A stretch of DNA of 64,000 nt from contig NZ_JAUDRZ010000004.1 of NCBI RefSeq assembly GCF_030380735.1, positions 62,001 through 126,000 of the forward strand, given 5' to 3'. The translations under genes were made by a program, and so were the position numbers. Under the pieces are notes generated by a model. The model was given only the letters and a program-made list of their open reading frames with translations. It did no database searches and was not told the DNA's origin. Below, piece after piece: positions 37,042-46,087 of this stretch (the first letter of the stretch is position 1; each line of letters starts with the position of its first letter). Source of the stretch: Rhizobium sp. S152 (GTDB lineage: Bacteria > Pseudomonadota > Alphaproteobacteria > Rhizobiales > Rhizobiaceae).

Positions 37042-37800
37042 TCACCGCTGGATTTCCGCCAGGGCCCTTTGCAACGGCGCGTCGGAGATCTGGATGAGGC
37101 CGGTGAAGGGGATGTCCATGTCGAGGACGAGATAGAGCGAGGCGGAGATCAAGAGCGCCGAGATGACGAACATCGAGACGACGATGATGTTGCGCGGCGC
37201 GCGGTAGCCGAAGCTTGCGAAGATCAGGACGAGCCAGGCCGCAAGCATGGTGATCAGCGGGCGGGGGATGACGCCTTCGGATTGTTCGACCAGGATCCAG
37301 CGCTGCTCGACGAGTTGCTGATATTGCTGGCGCGCTTCCGTCCATAGCGCGAGATGGCCGGGATCGGTGGGGTTCAGCAGCGCCAGACTGTTGCCGATCT
37401 CGTTCAGCGCCTGCTCGGAGGCGCGGTCGCCGCGCACCAGCGGATCGTCGATGCGGATCGGCTGCTGCAGCGCCCGTTCGACATAGGCTTCCAGCCGCGC
37501 CTTGGTCTCGTTGGCTTCCAGCCCGTAGGTGCGCAGCGTGCGGTCGAGGATGATGATCTGGGTGGAGAAGGCGTGGACGTGATCGTCGATGCCCTGGAAG
37601 GTGTTCTTCGACGAGTTGATCATCAGGCCGAAGACCAGCGAGGTCATCACCACGAAGATATTGGCGACGAGGCGGACGACCGTGTTGGTGTCGTCCTGGC
37701 GGTGGTGGACGGGAAGTTTTGAATAAGTAAGCATGGTGCCGATCGAGGCGACCAGCAGGCAGACACAGACCAGACCTGCCAAGAGCACTTCCCGCGTCAT
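37042..37800 (-). CDS. DUF4239 membrane protein
   Basis: 252 aa from ATG 37800, which has GGGGGAGAG upstream; the longer frame from 37926 is shadow. Two N-terminal helices (VLLAGLVCVCLLVASIG and NIFVVMTSLVFGLMINSSK), a cytoplasmic or periplasmic helical middle (EANETKARLEAYVERALQQP), and two C-terminal helices ending in LVLDMDIPFTGLIQISDAPL. This is the DUF4239 (bestrophin-like) layout. The function is not established. Confidence 0.8.
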   Translation of the reverse strand: MTREVLLAGLVCVCLLVASIGTMLTYSKLPVHHRQDDTNTVVRLVANIFVVMTSLVFGLMINSSKNTFQGIDDHVHAFSTQIIILDRTLRTYGLEANETKARLEAYVERALQQPIRIDDPLVRGDRASEQALNEIGNSLALLNPTDPGHLALWTEARQQYQQLVEQRWILVEQSEGVIPRPLITMLAAWLVLIFASFGYRAPRNIIVVSMFVISALLISASLYLVLDMDIPFTGLIQISDAPLQRALAEIQR

Positions 37801-37937
37801 CTCTCCCCCTTCGACACCGCCGCCCAGTAGCGGCAGACTAGCGGGTTTGAAAGATTTTGCCAGCGAGGCCGATCTCGGCGCTGGACAAACGAGGCCACGG
37901 GTATAGCTTCCGAGCGCAATTTCCACTGGAGACTATA

Positions 37938-38483
37938 ATGGCCGATATCCTGAACGTACCCGTCAAGCTGGCCGACGGACGTGAGACAACGCTCAACGAA
38001 TACAAGGGCCGCGTCGTCCTCGTCGTCAACGTCGCCTCGAAATGCGGACTTACCGTGCAGTATGAGGGACTGGAAAAGCTCTATGAGGACAAGCGCGAGC
38101 GCGGCCTCGTCATCGCCGCTTTCCCGGCCAACAATTTCAAGGGCCAGGAGCCGGGCACAGACCAGGAGATCGTCGAGTTCTGCACGCTGACCTATGACGT
38201 GAAGTTCCCGATCTTCTCGAAGATTTCGGTGAAGGGCGACGACCAGCATCCGCTTTACAAGATGCTGACCGGCATGAACCTGCCGAGCACGGGCGAGGGG
38301 CCGATGCGCGAGAAGCTGGTGGATCGCGGTCTCGCCGAAGCCGGCGACAAGGGCGTTCTTTGGAATTTCGAGAAATTCCTGATCGGCCGCGACGGCAAGG
38401 TCGTCGCCCGCTTCGCGCCTGACGTGACCGCCGACGACCAACGGCTGGTGCAGGCGATCGACAAGGAACTGGCGGCCGGCTGA
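37938..38483 (+). CDS. Glutathione peroxidase family thiol peroxidase
   Basis: 181 aa. The peroxidatic cysteine is C36 in NVASKCGLT, with the tetrad partners Q70 (FPANNFKGQEPG) and W142-N143 (LWNFEKFL). Cysteine replaces selenocysteine, and such bacterial enzymes usually use thioredoxin rather than glutathione. It reduces hydrogen or lipid peroxides in the cytosol. ATG 37938 is chosen over the longer frame because the family begins shortly before the VNVASKCG strand. It is convergent with the AraC regulator gene. Confidence 0.93.
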   Translation: MADILNVPVKLADGRETTLNEYKGRVVLVVNVASKCGLTVQYEGLEKLYEDKRERGLVIAAFPANNFKGQEPGTDQEIVEFCTLTYDVKFPIFSKISVKGDDQHPLYKMLTGMNLPSTGEGPMREKLVDRGLAEAGDKGVLWNFEKFLIGRDGKVVARFAPDVTADDQRLVQAIDKELAAG

Positions 38484-38488
38484 TCCGG

Positions 38489-39319
38489 TCAGGCGCGGCG
38501 CAGCCGGCGGCGAAATTCGCTCGGCGAGCACCGTTCGCGATCCTGGAACAACCGCGAGAAATAGAAGGCGTCGTCGATGCCGATCGCGCGCGAGATCGCC
38601 TCGATCGCAAGGTCCGATGTCGTCAGCAGTTGCTTGGCATGATCGATGCGCAGGCGCAGCTGGAAGGCCTTGGGCGAGAGCCCGGTCGCGGCTGCGAAGC
38701 GCCGGCGCAGGGTCGCCGGCGACAGGCCGAATTCAGACGCGAGAGCCGCCATGTCGACCGGCATGAACGCCCGCTCTTCCAGCGCTTCCATGATCTTTTC
38801 GATCGTCGCATCCGCCGCCTTGCCGGCGGCCGCGCGCGATGCCTGTCGGGCGGCTTGGATGACGATCCTATGCAGCGTCGAGGCCGATGCGGCGAGATCG
38901 AGCGGATTGTCTTCGGCGAACTCGTCTTGCAGCGTGGTGAAGAGATGCCGCATCTCACGTGCGTTCTCGAGCGGCACCATCGGTGCTGCCTCGTCGATCA
39001 GGCGCTGGCGGAGCCATTCGTCGGCGAGGGCGCCTGAAAACAGCGCCCAGCGCTCGTCCCAGCTTTCGCCCGCATCGGGACCGTAGCCGTGCGCGATCCC
39101 GGCTGGAAGCCAGAACAGTGCCGGGCCTGATATCTCGATCGTTCCCACTTTCTCGCTTTGCAGCCAGCCGTGCCCGCGCTCCACCATCACGACCGCATGG
39201 GTCGGCAGTCGGCGGTTTTTGAGCCGGCTGGTGACGCGCTGTCGGCCGAAGCCTGTCACGGCCAAGCTTGTGGCGCCTGATGGAGGGGAGCGATAGAGCG
39301 CGATGGCAGTGTGGATCAT
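38489..39319 (-). CDS. AraC-family transcriptional regulator
   Basis: 276 aa. The N-terminal cupin-like sensor (~20-110, with HAVVMVERGHGWLQ and LFWLPAGIAHGYGP) and the C-terminal double HTH (~180-276, with MAALASEFGLSPATLRRRFA and AIEAISRAIGIDDAFYFSRL) are complete. It diverges from a phytanoyl-CoA-dioxygenase-like gene 92 bp away, so it is the probable regulator of that gene. The ligand is unknown. Confidence 0.92.
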   Translation of the reverse strand: MIHTAIALYRSPPSGATSLAVTGFGRQRVTSRLKNRRLPTHAVVMVERGHGWLQSEKVGTIEISGPALFWLPAGIAHGYGPDAGESWDERWALFSGALADEWLRQRLIDEAAPMVPLENAREMRHLFTTLQDEFAEDNPLDLAASASTLHRIVIQAARQASRAAAGKAADATIEKIMEALEERAFMPVDMAALASEFGLSPATLRRRFAAATGLSPKAFQLRLRIDHAKQLLTTSDLAIEAISRAIGIDDAFYFSRLFQDRERCSPSEFRRRLRRA

Positions 39320-39411
39320 GAGCGAAAAGTCCAGCCTTTTCTTCCGTCCATGGTCTTCCTCCTCGGTGCAGGCGATAAAGCGTCAGAGTATTCACTTGGG
39401 AGGTGATCGAA

Positions 39412-40338
39412 ATGTCAAGTCTTGCGGTTCAGTCCTGCAATGCGTCCGCGATAGAGCTGTTCGCCGACGGCAAACGCCTGTCGATCACGCCGAACCGCAT
39501 GGGGAGGCTGGAGGCGACGGATTCCGATATCGGGCTCGAAGCGATCCGCGAGCGCTACGAGAAGGACGGCTATGTCTGGCTGAAAGGGTTCCTGAAGAGG
39601 GACGAGGTGCTGGCGTTTCGCGGCTGGGTGTTCTCGCATCTGGCGCGGTCCGGGCTGATCGAGGCGGGGTCCGACCCGGCGCTCGGCATGGCATCGAGTG
39701 CCGACCCCGAGAAGCAACTGGCCGATCGCATCCTGATGGCGCTGGTGCGCTCGGCGGCCTATGAGGGGTTTTGCGCGCAGCCTCGGCTGACGCGGTTCAT
39801 GGACCAGTTCCTTTCCGGTATCTCCTATCTCCACAAACGCAAGATCATGCGCTTCACCCGCCCCGGCACGCCGGCGGCGACGCCGGCGCATTACGATCTC
39901 GTCTATCTGCGCGGCGGAACGAGCCGGATCGTCACGGCCTGGATCCCGCTCGGCGATACGCCTGTCGATATGGGCGGGCTGGTCTATCTCGAGGGGTCGC
40001 ATGCGATCGGCAAGCGGATGGAGGCGGAGTTTGCGGAGAAGAGCGTTGCGCTCTCGCCGGAAGAGCGGATCAGCGCCTATAACAGGAACATGAGCGAGGG
40101 TGGCTGGGTGTCGAAGGACCTGCCCGGGATGGCGGACCGCTTCGATACGCGCTGGCTGATTGCCGATTACGAAGCGGGCGATGTGGTTCTGCACAGCCCC
40201 TATATGATCCACGCGGCGACCACCAACCGTAGCGCCGAGAGCTTGATCCGGCTTTCGACCGATATCCGCTACCAGAACGTCGAGGACGAGATCGACGCGC
40301 GCTGGGCGAACCATTGGACGCTCGGCGACATGCTGTGA
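39412..40338 (+). CDS. Phytanoyl-CoA dioxygenase (PhyH)-family oxygenase
   Basis: 308 aa from ATG 39412 with the ribosome site GGGAGGTGA. It is a non-haem Fe(II)/2-oxoglutarate oxygenase. The facial triad is H160-x-D162 (PAHYDLVYL) and H267 (HSPYMIHAATTNRS), with R280 as the likely 2-oxoglutarate-binding arginine. The start of the conserved domain is ERYEKDGYVWLKGFL. PhyH relatives hydroxylate very different substrates, and none can be assigned here. Its private AraC regulator and the lack of other catabolic genes nearby suggest a stand-alone inducible step. Confidence 0.85.
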   Translation: MSSLAVQSCNASAIELFADGKRLSITPNRMGRLEATDSDIGLEAIRERYEKDGYVWLKGFLKRDEVLAFRGWVFSHLARSGLIEAGSDPALGMASSADPEKQLADRILMALVRSAAYEGFCAQPRLTRFMDQFLSGISYLHKRKIMRFTRPGTPAATPAHYDLVYLRGGTSRIVTAWIPLGDTPVDMGGLVYLEGSHAIGKRMEAEFAEKSVALSPEERISAYNRNMSEGGWVSKDLPGMADRFDTRWLIADYEAGDVVLHSPYMIHAATTNRSAESLIRLSTDIRYQNVEDEIDARWANHWTLGDML

Positions 40339-40356
40339 AAGACGGCCCTGATGCGA

Positions 40357-40396
40357 AAACGGGCGCGATCTGGTGGCCGCGCCCGTTTCGTTTTTT
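40357..40396. terminator. Bidirectional intrinsic terminator
   Basis: AAACGGGCGCG (40357-40367) pairs perfectly with CGCGCCCGTTT (40378-40388), loop 10 nt, followed by a T6 run (40391-40396) that reaches into the convergent terC-like stop codon. It serves the PhyH-type gene and, on the other strand, TerC. Confidence 0.85.
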
Positions 40397-41156
40397 AGTG
40401 CAAGGTTTCCTTGCCGGTGCCGCGCTTTTTCTTCTTGGCGTTGCGAGCCAGCATGTTCAGCACTTCGACGAGCGCCGAGAAGGCCATGGCGGCGTAGACG
40501 TAGCCCTTGGGTACGTGGAAGCCCATGCCTTCGGCGATCAGCGTCATGCCGATCATCATCAGGAAGCCCAACGCCAGCATGACGATGGTCGGGTTCTTCT
40601 CGATGAAGTTGGCGAGCGGGGTCGCGGCGACAAGCATGACGGTGACGGCGGCGATGACGGCGACCACCATGATCGGCAGGTGCGGCGTCATGCCGACGGC
40701 GGTGATGATGCTGTCGACGGAGAATACCAGGTCGAGCACCAGGATCTGGCCGATGACGGCGGTGAAGCTGGCGACGACGGCAGCAGCCGCCGCGTCGTTC
40801 TCGTGATCAACAGGGTCCACGGTGTGGTGGATTTCCTTGGTCGCCTTCCAAAGAAGGAAGAGACCGCCGGCGATCAGGATCATGTCCTTCCACGAGAAGC
40901 CGTGACCGAAGACTTCAAACACCGGCGTCGTGAGCTTGACGATCCAGGCGACGGTGCCGAGCAATGCCAGGCGCATGATCAGAGCCAGGCCGATACCGAG
41001 CTTGCGGGCCTTTTCGCGGGTTTCAGGTGGGAGCTTGTTGGTGAGGATGGAAATGAAGATGAGATTGTCGATCCCGAGGACCACTTCCATCACCACCAGG
41101 GTGACGAGGGCCACCCAGGCGGCCGGGTCCTGCACGAGCATCATGATGTCTTGCAT
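40395..41156 (-). CDS. TerC-family integral membrane protein
   Basis: 253 aa with seven to eight helices. The TerC signature acidic motifs are present: [18 protein letters not shown] in the first helix and [18 protein letters not shown] later. TerC proteins are linked to tellurite resistance and, in better-studied members, manganese export during metalation of exoenzymes. The C-terminus is basic ([16 protein letters not shown]). I looked for a yybP-ykoY manganese riboswitch in the short upstream region and saw none. Confidence 0.9.
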   Translation of the reverse strand: MQDIMMLVQDPAAWVALVTLVVMEVVLGIDNLIFISILTNKLPPETREKARKLGIGLALIMRLALLGTVAWIVKLTTPVFEVFGHGFSWKDMILIAGGLFLLWKATKEIHHTVDPVDHENDAAAAAVVASFTAVIGQILVLDLVFSVDSIITAVGMTPHLPIMVVAVIAAVTVMLVAATPLANFIEKNPTIVMLALGFLMMIGMTLIAEGMGFHVPKGYVYAAMAFSALVEVLNMLARNAKKKKRGTGKETLH

Positions 41157-41203
41157 CTATGTATATCCCTTTGCGCCACATTAGCGGTCGCTCGAATGTA
41201 ATC

Positions 41204-41228
41204 GCGCGCTTTGGCTTGGCAAGCGCGC
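41204..41228. other. Perfect hairpin between the TetR and TerC genes
   Basis: GCGCGCTT (41204-41211) and AAGCGCGC (41221-41228) form a perfect 8-bp stem with a 9-nt loop. It lies between the emrR-like stop and the terC-like start, both on the minus strand. No T-run follows on either side, so it is at best a weak terminator or mRNA end structure. Confidence 0.5.
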
Positions 41229-41275
41229 AAGGGAGTATACGAAAGCTAACCGGCTTTTATTCCCCAGCCACCAAT

Positions 41276-41944
41276 CTAGCGGCCGTGCGGTGCGCCATAG
41301 GATGCCATGAACAGGCGAACGGCGCCGTTGATGACGCGCTCGGCCTCTTCCTTCGACGGCGGCTTTTCCATGCTGCCGAACAGGCGGAACTTGAAGAAGC
41401 TGCCGCTGGAGAGATCGAGGAACTGGGCGGCGGCGAGTTCTATATCGTCGATATGAAGCTGTCCCGCCTCGACATAGCGTACGAGATAGTCGCGCAGGAT
41501 GGTGCGCAGGTTCTCCGGACCGTTGAAAAAGCGCTGACAGAGCGCGGGCATGCGATCGCGGACGCCGAGCACGGTACGCATGGCGCTGATGACCTTCTCG
41601 TCGGTCATGTGTGCGATGAAATCCATGCCGAAATCATGAAGGCCGGTCTCGATATCTTCACGTTCGGCAAGCGTTGTGCGCATCGCAGCCACGAAGGCGG
41701 CGCGCTCGCTTTCGATCATGGCGGCGAACAGCTCTTCCTTGTTGGCGAAGTAGACGTAGAGCGTACCCTTGGAAACGCCGGCCTCGCGTGTGACGTCGTT
41801 CATGCTGGCCGCATCAAAGCCGAACTTCATGAACGCGCGCCGGGCACCGTCAAGAATCTGCTTGCGCTTGGCCGGATCTTCACCGGCTGCCCACCGGCCC
41901 CCGGTTGTCGATTCCCCCACGGACGTATCGGAAAAGTCTGTCAT
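41276..41944 (-). CDS. emrR: TetR-family repressor of the efflux pump (EmrR-like)
   Basis: 222 aa. The HTH is at ~residues 28-75 (RKQILDGARRAFMKFGFDAA, SMNDVTREAGVSKGTLYVYF). The C-terminal ligand domain is all-helical. A Pro/Gly-rich lead of ~22 residues precedes the HTH. It diverges from emrAB, and two copies of CGAAC-N6-GTTCG lie between them. The layout equals the S. meliloti emrR-emrAB locus and the R. etli rmrAB locus, where flavonoids relieve repression. The same ligand class here is inference by synteny. Confidence 0.88.
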   Translation of the reverse strand: MTDFSDTSVGESTTGGRWAAGEDPAKRKQILDGARRAFMKFGFDAASMNDVTREAGVSKGTLYVYFANKEELFAAMIESERAAFVAAMRTTLAEREDIETGLHDFGMDFIAHMTDEKVISAMRTVLGVRDRMPALCQRFFNGPENLRTILRDYLVRYVEAGQLHIDDIELAAAQFLDLSSGSFFKFRLFGSMEKPPSKEEAERVINGAVRLFMASYGAPHGR

Positions 41945-41990
41945 AGCTCCTTAACCATGTTCGCATGTGCGAATGTTTCGTTAACAAAAT

Positions 41991-42006
41991 CGAACCGAGT
42001 GGTTCG
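41991..42006. promoter_or_regulatory. EmrR operator candidate 1
   Basis: CGAACC-GAGT-GGTTCG is a perfect 6-bp inverted repeat with a 4-nt spacer, matching CGAAC-N6-GTTCG. It lies 8 bp before a possible -35 (TTGATA, 42014-42019) of the emrAB promoter. Confidence 0.65.
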
Positions 42007-42050
42007 GTACATCTTGATATGAATGTAAAAAGGTTCTATGTCAACTAAAC

Positions 42051-42066
42051 CGAACCGTTCAGTTCG
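42051..42066. promoter_or_regulatory. EmrR operator candidate 2
   Basis: CGAAC-CGTTCA-GTTCG repeats the same 16-bp pattern exactly 60 bp downstream of the first site. It lies just after a weak -10 (TATGTC, 42037-42042), covering the likely start of transcription and ending 33 bp before the emrA start codon. Confidence 0.65.
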
Positions 42067-42098
42067 ATCTGTTTTACTCGATTTACCGGTAGTCCTCC

Positions 42099-43292
42099 AT
42101 GTCGTCCAGTCAAAACGCCAATGTCGCTCGCATTGTCAGCAAGCCTGCTGATTCCGAAGCCGAGGCAAAGGAAGCAGTCACCACCGCCGAGGCGCCGCGC
42201 GCTCCGCAGCCGCCTGTCGACGCACAAACTGCCCCGACGGAAAAGAAGAAGAAGCGCAGCCCCATTCTGCCGATCCTCGGGCTTGCGCTGCTCGCCGGCG
42301 CCGCATGGTACGGCTATGACTGGTTCACCACCGGCCGCTTCATGGTTTCGACCGACGACGCCTATATCGAAGGTGATATCGCGACGATCTCTCCCAAGGT
42401 CACCGGCTACGTCGCCAAGGTGAACGCGGTCGCCAACCAGCAGGTCAAGGCCGGAGACGTGCTCGCAACCCTCGACGACGGCGACTACAAGATCGCGCTC
42501 GACCAGGCCGAAGCCTCTCTCGCGACCGAAAAGCTGTCGCTGCAGCGCATCGACGCGCAGATCTCCGGCGGCGAGGCGAGCCTCGACCAGGCCAAGGCGC
42601 AGAAGACGGCTTTGGAAGCGACCGTTCGCGGCGCCCAGATCACCCAGACCCGTGCCGCGGAGCTGCAGTCGAAGTCGGTCGGCACCACCGCATCGCTCGA
42701 CAGCGCCAACATCGCGCTCGACCAGGCAAAGGCCAATCTCGTCGGCGGCGATGCCGCCATCGCTTCGGCCGAAGCCAATGTTACGCTCTTGCACGCCCAG
42801 CGTCGCGAGGCCGAAGGCACGATCCGTCAGCTCGAGCTTGCCCGCGACAAGGCCGCCCGCGATCTATCCTTCACCGTGCTCAAGGCGCCCTATGACGGCG
42901 TCGTCGGCAACCGCTCCGTCCAGGAAGGCGATCTCGTTTCGCCCGGCCAGCGGCTGATGGCGCTGGTGCCGGTGCGTGAGCTCTATATCGACGCGAACTT
43001 CAAGGAGACGCAGATCCAGCATCTGGTTCCCGGTTCGAAGGTCAACGTACACGTCGATGCCTATAGCGATCATGCGATCGTCGGCACCGTCGAGTCGATC
43101 TCGCCGGCTTCCGGCTCGGTGTTCTCGCTGCTGCCGCCGGAAAACGCGACCGGCAACTTCACGAAGATCATTCAGCGCGTGCCGGTGCGTATCGCCCTGC
43201 CGCAGGATGCGCTCGACAGCGGCCGCCTGCGTGCCGGCCTCAGTGTCGTCGTCGATGTCGACACGCGCACGGCGCCCGACGCCGCCAAGTAA
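42099..43292 (+). CDS. emrA: Multidrug efflux membrane-fusion protein (HlyD/EmrA family)
   Basis: 397 aa. A cytoplasmic N-terminus of ~53 residues is rich in Ala/Glu/Pro, then a single helix (SPILPILGLALLAGAAWYGY). The periplasmic part has the barrel-sandwich halves (STDDAYIEGDIATISPKVTG and LKAPYDGVVGNRSVQEGDLV) flanking a long coiled-coil hairpin (~residues 125-245). The ATG at 42099 is chosen from position; the ribosome site is weak. It links EmrB to an outer-membrane TolC-type channel, not encoded here. It is under the two CGAAC operators. Confidence 0.92.
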   Translation: MSSSQNANVARIVSKPADSEAEAKEAVTTAEAPRAPQPPVDAQTAPTEKKKKRSPILPILGLALLAGAAWYGYDWFTTGRFMVSTDDAYIEGDIATISPKVTGYVAKVNAVANQQVKAGDVLATLDDGDYKIALDQAEASLATEKLSLQRIDAQISGGEASLDQAKAQKTALEATVRGAQITQTRAAELQSKSVGTTASLDSANIALDQAKANLVGGDAAIASAEANVTLLHAQRREAEGTIRQLELARDKAARDLSFTVLKAPYDGVVGNRSVQEGDLVSPGQRLMALVPVRELYIDANFKETQIQHLVPGSKVNVHVDAYSDHAIVGTVESISPASGSVFSLLPPENATGNFTKIIQRVPVRIALPQDALDSGRLRAGLSVVVDVDTRTAPDAAK

Positions 43293-43316
43293 TAAGCGTC
43301 TCACGAGGTAGCCTCC

Positions 43317-44909
43317 ATGGCCGCTAGCACAACCGCAGGATCCGTGCCGGCCATGCCGGCCGCCACGGATCACATGGATCCCCGCAAGCTCATCGCGTTC
43401 TTCGCGATGGTCGTGGGGATGTTCATGTCCATTCTCGACATCCAGATCGTCTCGGCGTCGCTCGCCGAAATCCAGGCCGGCCTCAGCGCCGGCACGGACG
43501 AGATCGGCTGGGTGCAGACCTCCTACCTGATCGCCGAAGTCATCATGATTCCGCTGTCGGGCACGCTGGCGCGCATCATATCGACGCGCTACCTGTTCGC
43601 CTTCTCGGCAGCCGGCTTCACGGCTGCGAGCGCGCTCTGCGCCACGGCCACGAACATCGACCAGATGATCGTCTACCGCGCCATCCAGGGCTTCATCGGC
43701 GGCGGCATGATCCCGTCGGTGTTTGCTGCCGCCTTCACGATCTTCCCGCCTTCCAAGCGTAGCATTGTATCGCCGATCATCGGTCTGATCGCGACGCTGG
43801 CACCAACGATCGGCCCGACCGTCGGTGGTTACCTCAGCCATGCCTTCTCCTGGCACTGGCTGTTCCTGGTCAATATCATTCCCGGGATCATCGTCACGAT
43901 CGTCACCTGGAACTTCATCGATTTCGACAAGCCGGAATTCTCGCTGATCAAGAAGTTCGACTGGTGGGGCCTCGTCTCCATGGGCGTGTTCCTCGGCGCG
44001 CTGGAATACGTGCTGGAAGAAGGCAATTCCAACGACTGGTTCAACGACAGCCACATCACCATCGGCGCAGTCGCCTCGGCGATCGGCTGCGTGGTTTTCT
44101 TCTACCGCGCCTTCAAGGTGGATTTCCCCGTCGTCGATCTCAGGGCCTTCAGCAATCGCAATTTCGCTGTCGGTTCGCTGTTCTCCTTCGTCATGGGTAT
44201 CGGCCTCTATGGACTGACCTACATCTATCCGCTCTATCTCGGGCGCATCCGCGGCTATGATTCGCTGATGATCGGTGAGACCATGTTCGTCTCGGGTCTG
44301 GCCATGTTCTTCACCGCGCCGATCGCCGGCAAGCTTTCGGCGAAGATGGACCTGCGCCTGATGATGGTGCTGGGCTTCGCGAGCTTCGCCGCCGGCACCT
44401 GGATCATGACCGGCGTGACCACGGACTGGGATTTCTACGAGCTGTTCATCCCGCAGATCCTGCGCGGCTTCGGCCTGATGATGTGCATGGTGCCGATCAA
44501 TAACATCGCGCTCGGCACGATGCCGCCGGCGCGCATGCGCGGCGCATCAGGCCTGTTCAACCTGACGCGTAACCTCGGCGGCGCCGTCGGCCTTGCCGTG
44601 ATCAACACGGTGCTGACCAACCGCCAGGACGTGCACTACCAGCGCATCCGCGAGCATCTCGACTGGGGCAATCCTGTCGCGAGCGACCAGATCAACAACA
44701 TGGCGTCGAATTACGACACCTACGGCATGGATGGCGCGGCCGTTGCGATCAAGCAGATGGTGGGAATGGTCACCAAGCAGGCCATGGTGATGTCCTTCTC
44801 CGACATCTTCCTGCTTTTGACCGGCCTGTTCGTGGCCATGATCGTCGGCATCGTGCTGATCGACAAGCCGGCGCCGCAGGGCGGCGGCGGGGGTGGCGGC
44901 GGCCACTGA
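43317..44909 (+). CDS. emrB: DHA2-family drug:H+ antiporter (EmrB)
   Basis: 530 aa, 14-helix major facilitator of the DHA2 family. Motif A-like and first-helix residues are seen in VVGMFMSILDIQIVSASL, and motif C-like in IGLIATLAPTIGPTVGGYLS. The C-terminus carries an unusual tail of eight glycines and a histidine (PAPQGGGGGGGGH). It starts 24 bp after emrA and forms the inner-membrane pump of the tripartite system. A strong terminator follows. Confidence 0.93.
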   Translation: MAASTTAGSVPAMPAATDHMDPRKLIAFFAMVVGMFMSILDIQIVSASLAEIQAGLSAGTDEIGWVQTSYLIAEVIMIPLSGTLARIISTRYLFAFSAAGFTAASALCATATNIDQMIVYRAIQGFIGGGMIPSVFAAAFTIFPPSKRSIVSPIIGLIATLAPTIGPTVGGYLSHAFSWHWLFLVNIIPGIIVTIVTWNFIDFDKPEFSLIKKFDWWGLVSMGVFLGALEYVLEEGNSNDWFNDSHITIGAVASAIGCVVFFYRAFKVDFPVVDLRAFSNRNFAVGSLFSFVMGIGLYGLTYIYPLYLGRIRGYDSLMIGETMFVSGLAMFFTAPIAGKLSAKMDLRLMMVLGFASFAAGTWIMTGVTTDWDFYELFIPQILRGFGLMMCMVPINNIALGTMPPARMRGASGLFNLTRNLGGAVGLAVINTVLTNRQDVHYQRIREHLDWGNPVASDQINNMASNYDTYGMDGAAVAIKQMVGMVTKQAMVMSFSDIFLLLTGLFVAMIVGIVLIDKPAPQGGGGGGGGH

Positions 44910-44931
44910 CGACAACCTCTCGATAATATTG

Positions 44932-44963
44932 ACGCCGGCTCGGGAAACCAAAGCCGGCGTTTT
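44932..44963 (+). terminator. Intrinsic terminator after emrB
   Basis: ACGCCGGCT (44932-44940) pairs perfectly with AGCCGGCGT (44952-44960) around an 11-nt loop, with T residues at 44960-44963. It lies 23 bp after the emrB stop. Confidence 0.8.
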
Positions 44964-45003
44964 CGCGTATAGGCACCGATATCATCGGGGTCGACCGCGC
45001 TTC

Positions 45004-45999
45004 ATGTTCAAAGCATCCGCCAGACTGCTCACGCTTTTCTCCGTCCTCTTCTCCATCGCCGTCAGTCAGGGTCCCGCCGCCGCTTCGCCGATCGATGAGG
45101 AACAGATCGATGTCGGCGGCTACAGGATGAACAGCCTTTTTCTTAAGGCGCATCGGCCGGATCTGCCGCCGATCGTCTTCATTCACGGCGCAAGTACCAA
45201 TCTCTACGATCCTGTATTTTCGTTCCGCGAGAAGCTGGAGGGTCGCGCCGATCTCCTGTTCGTCGATCGCCCCGGTCACGGGCGGTCGGATCGCGGCGGG
45301 CCGGGGAACGCCTTCCCGGACGGTCAGGCAGATGCGATTGCAGCGCTGATGAAGAAACGCGGCATCGGCAGGGCGATCATCGTCAGCCACTCCTTCGGCG
45401 GTGCCGTCGCCGCAAGCTTCGCGCTTCGTCATCCCGAGATGGTGCGCGGCCTCGTCTTCCTGTCCCCGGCCGTCTATCCTTGGCCGGGCGGGATCGCTTG
45501 GTATTACGATGCGGCCAAGGCGCCTGTTACGGGGCCCCTGTTCAGCGCGCTGGTCGTGCCGCCCATCGGGCTGGCGATGATCAACAAGGCAACGCGGTCC
45601 GTGTTTGCGCCCAATCCACGTCCGCCAGATTATATCAGGCAAACGCGGGCGCTGCAGGCACTGGGGCCAAAGGCGTTCCGCGACAATGCCATCGATATCG
45701 CCAATCTGTTGGAATGGACGAAGGCGAATTCACCGCTCTATGGCCGTATCGGTGCCCCAACGGTGATCATCACGGGCGACACGGATAGCATCGTTTCGCC
45801 CGATATCCACTCCCGCCATCTCGCCCGCACTATCAAGGGCGCCCGCTTGCTGGTGGTCCACAACATGGGCCACAAGTCCGACTACGTTGCACGCGATCTC
45901 GCAGTCGCGGCGATCGAGGCAGTGGCCGGCAGGCAGCGAAACCTCAGGAAAATGGCAGCCTCACTGGAAGCCAGCATCGCCGACGACCACGAGAGGTAA
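45004..45999 (+). CDS. Secreted alpha/beta hydrolase
   Basis: 331 aa from ATG 45004. A signal peptide spans ~1-27 (LLTLFSVLFSIAVSQGPAAA, then SPIDE). Alpha/beta-hydrolase motifs are present: IVFIHGASTN (oxyanion region), FVDRPGHGRSD, the nucleophile S130 in VSHSFGG, the acid Asp near 259-261 (ITGDTDSIV) and H290 in HNMGHKSD. The substrate is unknown; esterase or lactonase activity is possible. It is probably exported to the periplasm. It sits alone between the emrB terminator and the xylose cluster. Confidence 0.85.
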   Translation: MFKASARLLTLFSVLFSIAVSQGPAAASPIDEEQIDVGGYRMNSLFLKAHRPDLPPIVFIHGASTNLYDPVFSFREKLEGRADLLFVDRPGHGRSDRGGPGNAFPDGQADAIAALMKKRGIGRAIIVSHSFGGAVAASFALRHPEMVRGLVFLSPAVYPWPGGIAWYYDAAKAPVTGPLFSALVVPPIGLAMINKATRSVFAPNPRPPDYIRQTRALQALGPKAFRDNAIDIANLLEWTKANSPLYGRIGAPTVIITGDTDSIVSPDIHSRHLARTIKGARLLVVHNMGHKSDYVARDLAVAAIEAVAGRQRNLRKMAASLEASIADDHER

Positions 46000-46087
46000 A
46001 CGGCCTGCGAGGGTAAAATAGCTGGTCTTCTGAATTTCTGATTTACGTACATCAAAAATAGCGCTAAAGGTCTCGTCAGGAGGAGCG

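Noticed and set aside
41157..41275. yybP-ykoY manganese riboswitch before the TerC gene
   Set aside because: The leader is only ~119 bp and I cannot find the conserved loop motifs; only a simple 8-bp hairpin is present.
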